A stretch of DNA of 64,000 nucleotides, from positions 16,261,157 through 16,325,156 of the forward strand of contig CM065183.1 of assembly GCA_033026295.1 (NCBI GenBank). The letters are read 5' to 3'. Source of the DNA: Channa striata. Taxonomy: Eukaryota; Chordata; Actinopteri; Anabantiformes; Channidae. The translations under genes and the position numbers were made by a program. The notes below the pieces were generated by a model that ran no database searches, was not told the origin of the DNA, and was given only the letters and a program-made list of their open reading frames with translations. Below are positions 49,201 to 64,000 of this stretch, one piece after another; positions within the stretch are counted from its first letter, which is position 1; each line of letters begins with the position of its first letter.

Positions 49201-52200
49201 CAGTCCTTCTGTGTAAGACATGTCTTTTTTGCAACCGAGAGATAAAAGTAATTCAAGGGAAGAGAAAATGCTGAGGACCAGCGCGGTGGGACGGCCTTCA
49301 CACTTGGATCACAATCATTCGGGAGTAAATCCAACATTTGGCTGCTAGACTCTTTACTTCCTGGCTAAAGTTAAATTTGGACAGCAGCAGCCACGCCACT
49401 GATATGAGATGCAGATTTTGTGTAGTTTATACAAATCTGTCTTGTCTATGTTTCCATGTGTCCCTCACGAGTTGTAAAGTGCTATATTCATATAGCGACA
49501 CCCCTTGTCCTACTTGCCTTTTCCACCTGTGCAGGAGTTAAAAGGTTTGAGGTTTGAGAATTAACTGAGCGATCAATACAATATTGATTGAACCGGGTGG
49601 AACTGTGAGTAATAATTAATCTTATGAACTTCCCTTGGTTAAAATTTTGCTCCATTAGTTAAAACAAAAATGTTGGGAAATCTGCTCATTTACTTTGGAC
49701 ATAAGAAAGTTAAGAACTTTATTGTCGCAGTCGTTTGTTGGTTAAAGCAGCTCAGCTGCAAAAAAAAAAAAAAACGTGTTAAGAACTCATCTGGTTATTG
49801 GTGCAGAAAAGCTGAACATGAAGTGAGATCAGAAATCAATAACTGGTTTGAACTGAGTTTGATCTTAAGCGTAAAAACAACACGACTGGATCTTGGCTGA
49901 GAGCGGTAACTTCTTGAATCAGACAACCTCCGCAGGTTGCCTGGCAACAGCTTAAAAGCAAGAAATAGTCTGACATATAAACTCCTGTAAAACATTGTCA
50001 CATTTTGACACTTTGAGCATGTGAATTCGACGGCTGCAGAGGTTCGGCTTGTGTTACCGTTGGACAGAGGCTCTTTGCCCATTTTCAGCTTTTATACCAA
50101 GATATTCAGTTGCTGGCGCTACCGTCAAATTCAGCCAAGATACTCTATTAAATAAATATGCACATATCCAGTATTTTTACATTTCTTTCCAGTTTTTGTA
50201 CTGAGCAGACATTAGAGTTGTATTTTAATTTACTGGTTACACCAGAAATATAAATATTTCTCAATATGTCAAGCAATATTGAGGAATAACAGACTTGAAA
50301 TAAATGGCCCAGATTCTCTGCAGCACTTCCAGGAGATGGTCCCAAACAGATAAACTCACGAGCTGAAGAAACGTCTGTCGCGGAGGAGAAGAAACACCAC
50401 TCAGAGGAGTTTGTGCAACCTGGCAACCCAGAATGGGTTTAATCTATGAAGCATCATTTTTAAGTGATTCCATAAAGTGAATTTTGGACACTTTTATAAT
50501 GTGAGACTTATTAAAAAGCGGCACAAAACTGTCTCTGTTCTCCAGACGCTCTCCTCTGTTTCCGCTGTACTTTAATTAAAGTTACAAAGCACATTCCCAA
50601 TAATACATTGTTAGAATTCATGACAGTTGGCGCCTGCGTAACGAGTGCAGCAGTGTTTAATGGCTCCGTGGAGCACGAGGAGAGGCTACATTTCCTATGT
50701 GTCAGACTTTGAAAAGATTGACGAGTTCCCTTTTTACTTTTATAATGCCATATTTCTCTCTCGCTCTGCTAAACTCTACTGAACCTCCACATTTTCAGCT
50801 CCCACTCAACATTCTTTCATTTGTTCATCTATGATTTCACAGCGTGTTCATTCCAACTAATTGACATTTAAGAGGGATGCTGGTACACAGAGGGAGAGGC
50901 GGACGCTCTCAGCTCTTTCTGTTGTTATTTATACTTAAGCAGCTCGCTGGCATGACTATCGCCATGACAACACGACAGGAAGCAGGAAGTAGGCCGCGTT
51001 CCATCAGAATGGACTAGAGAGATAACCAGCGCGAGCTCCGACTTTCGTTACGTTCCTCTCTTGCCTCCTTTCAGGTTATGTGGACGCAGTTTGGTGAAGG
51101 GGCGTGTGCCGACATTTGAGTCAATGCCTGCAAATGTTTAGAGCACGTTCTGCCAGGTCAAGTCTGTGGTAAATACTTTGGGAATTTATGATCACTCCCA
51201 CCCTGCACAAGAGTTCAACCAGTGGTTGAATCCGATTATAGCAGTAACACCTGCGCAGTGACTGTGTCCCAAAAAAGGGAAATTCCGGTCTAAGTCAAAG
51301 CTCTTAGTTTGACTAGTTAGTTTGTTGTTATGATCTTATTGTTAACTGAATTTATTAGTAGCGGCTGATGAAGGTGCAGGGAGTTTTGAACACTACCTCA
51401 AAGTCCCCCCCTGCTGGGATCAAAAAAATACAACCTCATCATTTATATATTACCCTGTAATCTTTGATAATCTCAGAAATAATTATTTTGCTTCGAACAA
51501 TTACAGTACAAACACTGAAGAGCTGAAAAGCCTGTCGTACATTTGAAGTCTGTGCCTCAAGTATTATGAGTTTCTTGAGACTAAACGTGTAGTTTTCGAG
51601 TATTTATTAAAAAGCTGTTGGCTGTCAGATACATTTCTGGTGAGGTTTAAAACTTACTAAAGAACATTATTTTCCCTCTCAAATGTGCCAAAGTAAAAGC
51701 ATAAAGCAGCACAACAAGGAAGTACCTCGACTGTGGTTAAGTAAAGCAGTAACGCTTATAGATTTCCTATTTTCTACTAATAACGCATCATGAGGACTAA
51801 ATATTGATTTACTGGAGGAATTCCTTTGGGTGTGTGCTGCTCACTCAGTCTTGCAAAAATGTTGTTTGCACATCAACAGTAAAATCCCTTCCCAGTTATA
51901 CAAGTATTTAAGTAGTAGTAGTACAAGTATTTTTGACAGTTAATTTAAATATCGTGCTATGCAGATGTGATAGTAACTTAAAATGCCGACTTGATGATCA
52001 ACCAATAAGTGTAATAAAATCTCGCAAATCAGTTAGAATAATTTAAGTTAAAGTGGCCGCCGTCATTCAGGGAAGAAACACGGGGAATGTATGAATGAAA
52101 AGATGGTTGAATGGTTTCGCAGGGACAACTGGAAGCAGACAGACATGCAATCACAGCAGGCAACTGGTGGCTGCTGGTGACTCGGACTGAGCGAGCGTGT

Positions 52201-55187
52201 TGGATCTTGTTCAGACGAGTGGGAATGTTTGCTGTGAAGCTGTTTACTATCGGTGCTCGAGCTCGTGTGCTTCACTTGTTACGAACACGTTCAGCTGCGA
52301 ACAGAAGAATTTGCAGGGAAAGAAGTGAATTTGATCTTTAAGTTGTTCAAGACACTGGCAGCTTAAATGAATTGGAAAAATTGAATTTCTTTTGCTTTCA
52401 CAGACTGTTAGAAAAAAAACAAGCAACTGACTTCATGCAATTCTGCTTCCCAGACTTGCGTCAGAGGAAAAAAAAAATCTAGATGAATCATCATCACCTC
52501 ATGCTTTCATCCTGCTCCTCCCTGTTAACCCTAAGGAGACAAACACACTCCCATAATTAGCTTTTTCGCAATATTTTGTACATCATTGTTGGTCTCTGTG
52601 AAACTTTAGGTTATATTTCATTCCATTTTCTGTCCAAAAGGTTTTTTATTTGATACACAACTGCTTCCTCTCTGATTTTTACTGGAATGTTGTCCGACAT
52701 TTAAACATTTAAACCAGTTCTATGGATCTCGTCGTATTACTGAGGGCATTTACTTCTTTTAGAAAACAGTTAATGTGAATCTTAAAGACAACTTTCCCAC
52801 TTTCCTTCTCTCTCTCTGCTGAGTCAGCCGCTCTCTTTCTTCCCTTCCATTCTTTTCTTCTACACCAGGACAAAGGAGCGGGTTCGTTTAATGGGCCACA
52901 TGAGCATTAGGTCTCCAACGAGTGAGCAGTAACACGCTATTGTGTGCGGCTTTGCTGGAAAAGTGTGCAGCACTTGAAAGGCTGAGCATTTAAAAGGCAG
53001 ATTAGCGTGGACTGTTATTTTCCACACCTTCCATCCTGCAGGATTTCACAGATGACTGCTTTTGGGGAGATAAATATATATATTTTTTCAGGAACAAAGC
53101 AAACGCTTGAGAGGTTTCTCTTTTCTAACAGGTTTAACAGGTTTGGGGTGTTATGGGAATATGTGATTGCACAAAATTGAGGTGAAGTTCTCAGCAGTTT
53201 GCATTGAAAGGTAGACTGTAAACTCTAATAAGATAAACTTTAATCCTAAACTAATACAGATAAATACAATAGGGTTCATTCTATTTTGTACTTACAAAAG
53301 CCTGTTAAGTCCAGTACACCTACAAGAACTACACTACATTTATTTTAGGTTTCAAACAACTAAATCAGTTCAAGTTAACTGTACATACTGCGCTTTTTAT
53401 TCCAAACCACTCGCTTATTTACGTTGGGAGAACTAACGTGACATTTCCTGCAGCTTTGAAAGTCTGAGTTGTTGTAACTTGAACAGACGCCTGATTAACG
53501 CGTTAAAACCACGTGAATGTATTGACTTATTAATATTTCAAACATCTGTTTGGTTCATTTTGGATCATTTGTTAATTACACATTCCCCCACCCTTCAAAA
53601 AGGGAAAATAAATATTATTAGTGTATCATATTGTCTACCCCTTTCATCTCCCACATCTCTCTCTTTGTTTCTGCTGTGATTATAATTATCCAGCGCTCAG
53701 ATCAGTCTCACCAAAGTGTAAATGTACTTTACACTGTACTGCATGAAGGTAAAATATATTTTGCACCTTTGAGCATTTTATTCCTTCTCAGTCCTAAACA
53801 AATCCCAGCAGAGGATGCTTCAAGTGCAGAAAAGGGTCAAAGGTCAACTGAGTTAACTAAATAAAATAAGTTACGACAGCTACTGGACAGTGTAATAGTG
53901 AAACATAAAACGAGAACTAAACAGTTTCTCCTTATTTCTTTTAAATATTGTGTCTGCGTTGGAGATATTTGTGTACAGGGTGTAAAAAGGCGTTACTGTG
54001 TGTGTCTGTGCGAGGTGTGTAATGGCCTGTTTTCTCGGGTTACATAGTCGTTGCTTAAGCAGTAACTTATTCTACTCAATGTGGCAAAAAAATATTGCTT
54101 CATCACCACATTTGTCAAGGCCCTGCCATACACGGCACTGACAACTTACCACAAACGATGTGGTACGTCATTTCACTGGCTCCGTAACTGGAAAGCTGAA
54201 TCTACTCTAATGTTTGATGAGATTATCAAATCACACCTCAGTCAGCAAGCGAAGTGGAGCTGAACGATACGTTTGTATACTTATTAGGAAGCTGTCCTGT
54301 GAAATATGACAGTCTCGTTTTTTCAGCCGCTAAAAACAACCAACAGAAACGTTCTTGGCAACAACTAAAGCTGGACATGTTGGACTAATTTGACATCAAT
54401 TCAGATTCTTTAAAAAAGTAACTGGGGTGAGGTGGACATTCATAGAAACTCTGGTATAATGTGGACACAGGAATTAAATAAGGAAACCAAAGTATTATAC
54501 GTGCAAAGACTAGGATGTAAGAAACAGGAATCACAACAATGAGTGTGCAATGACCTCAAAGTCAAAAAAAAGTTTACATTATTGAGAAACTGCCAAATAT
54601 TAACCCAGTATTATCTAGAAATGCTAAAAATGTTCGTCTGCAGGGTGTGATCGTGTAATAAGTCATTAAACTCATGGTCACACTTGTGATTGGGATAGGG
54701 TGGGTGCTGAGTACGTGCTTTGACTAGTTTGACTAGATTTAAGTAAGTGAACACTAAGGGAGGCCGTGCTGTGCATGACCTCTGAAATGCTGAGGAAACA
54801 AAAAGTCCATAACTGAGTCACCGAACTGCTCAACAAAATGATCATTTCTTAACCAATAACTAACTCGCCGGGTGACACCACAGTTCACAATATGTCCATG
54901 TCAGGTCATTTCAAAATCGGAGTCGTCCCAAAAACACATCACGCACGGCTGCTGCACAATGTTTTGGTCTACAAAAACCGTACGCGCCCAGTTCTGAATA
55001 TCCTCCACACTGGAGAGTGTGGGTGCAAAACAGTGGCCACGTGTGACCTTGAGATGTGTTGTGGCTGTGCAGTTTGTGTATGTTTCTTCAGGAGCCTGCG
55101 TGGGACTTTCACCGGAGGGTGAAAAGTCAGTCACACGGACAACACACGGCTTCCAAGTTGACACTCATTGGGCATCATCTCTCGTAG
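43251..55187. other. About 12 kb between divergent ghsr and pld1, no recognised gene
   Basis: Short open frames only, none with a family I recognise; in particular I saw no TNF-ligand domain (TNFSF10 is a neighbour of human GHSR). Simple repeats: GAGA-type run 44693-44729, TG tracts 44862-44893, a short CA tract 46441-46457. The pld1 coding start is preceded by a splice acceptor, so a non-coding first exon of pld1 should lie somewhere here. Confidence 0.55.
45760..46045 (+). promoter_or_regulatory. Weak candidate for pld1 promoter / first non-coding exon
   Basis: Has a CCAAT box (tgtCCAATgag, 45772-45776), a locally higher G+C content, and a possible donor CAG|gttggt at about 46045. Nothing else supports it; the spacing to the first coding exon would make a 9-kb intron, which is plausible for pld1. 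Confidence 0.2.
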
Positions 55188-55219
55188 GTGTGGCCTGCTC
55201 TGGGCGTGGACTGCTAAAC

Positions 55220-63930
<8,711 letters not shown>

Positions 63931-64000
63931 TAAAATGTCCGAGCCACGGTTTGAAGTTCCAGGCAATAAATGCTTTTCTCCTGACAAATGGTTCAAATAT

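Noticed and set aside
54081..54263. 60-codon open frame (FHWLRNWKAES...)
   Set aside because: Considered as a transposase fragment; too short and no motif supports it.

Overview
This window is vertebrate nuclear DNA, almost certainly from a teleost fish and probably a percomorph. The evidence is multi-exon genes with canonical GT-AG introns, fairly compact introns, very many long (CA)n/(TG)n tracts, fish-type dispersed repeats, and protein sequences closest to the vertebrate FNDC3B, ghrelin-receptor and PLD1 families. There are no operons, CRISPR arrays, prophages or other prokaryotic features.

Layout. Positions 1-9288 are intronic, upstream of the first recognisable exon. Twenty exons of a plus-strand fndc3b gene run from 9289 to the TGA at 33711-33713. 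They encode about 941 residues: a short linker, nine fibronectin type III domains and a C-terminal membrane anchor. The N-terminal roughly 250-270 residues are not in the window or were not recognised. A 3' UTR of about 4.3 kb follows, with an AATAAA at 38008. On the minus strand, a two-exon ghrelin/growth-hormone-secretagogue receptor gene (ghsr) occupies 41684-42998, tail to tail with fndc3b. It encodes a 384-residue class A GPCR with a long second extracellular loop. About 12 kb without a recognisable gene follows. Then thirteen plus-strand exons of phospholipase D1 (pld1) run from the ATG at 55220 to 63834. They cover the PX and PH domains and the first HKD half-site; the gene continues past the window.

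The three genes are a syntenic block, not a pathway. FNDC3B, GHSR and PLD1 also lie close together on human 3q26, but as I recall the order there is PLD1-FNDC3B-GHSR, so PLD1 appears to have changed sides. Every exon junction was read from the sequence, and reading phases agree across all 20 fndc3b exons, both ghsr exons and all 13 pld1 exons.

I found no convincing undescribed system. The points most worth a second look are the long-loop ghrelin receptor with its 160-bp retainable intron, the repeated placement of CA/TG tracts within about 25 nt of splice sites (including two weak GTCA donors in pld1), two dispersed repeat families, several perfect inverted repeats in introns and the 3' UTR, and an extra loop in the PX domain of pld1.
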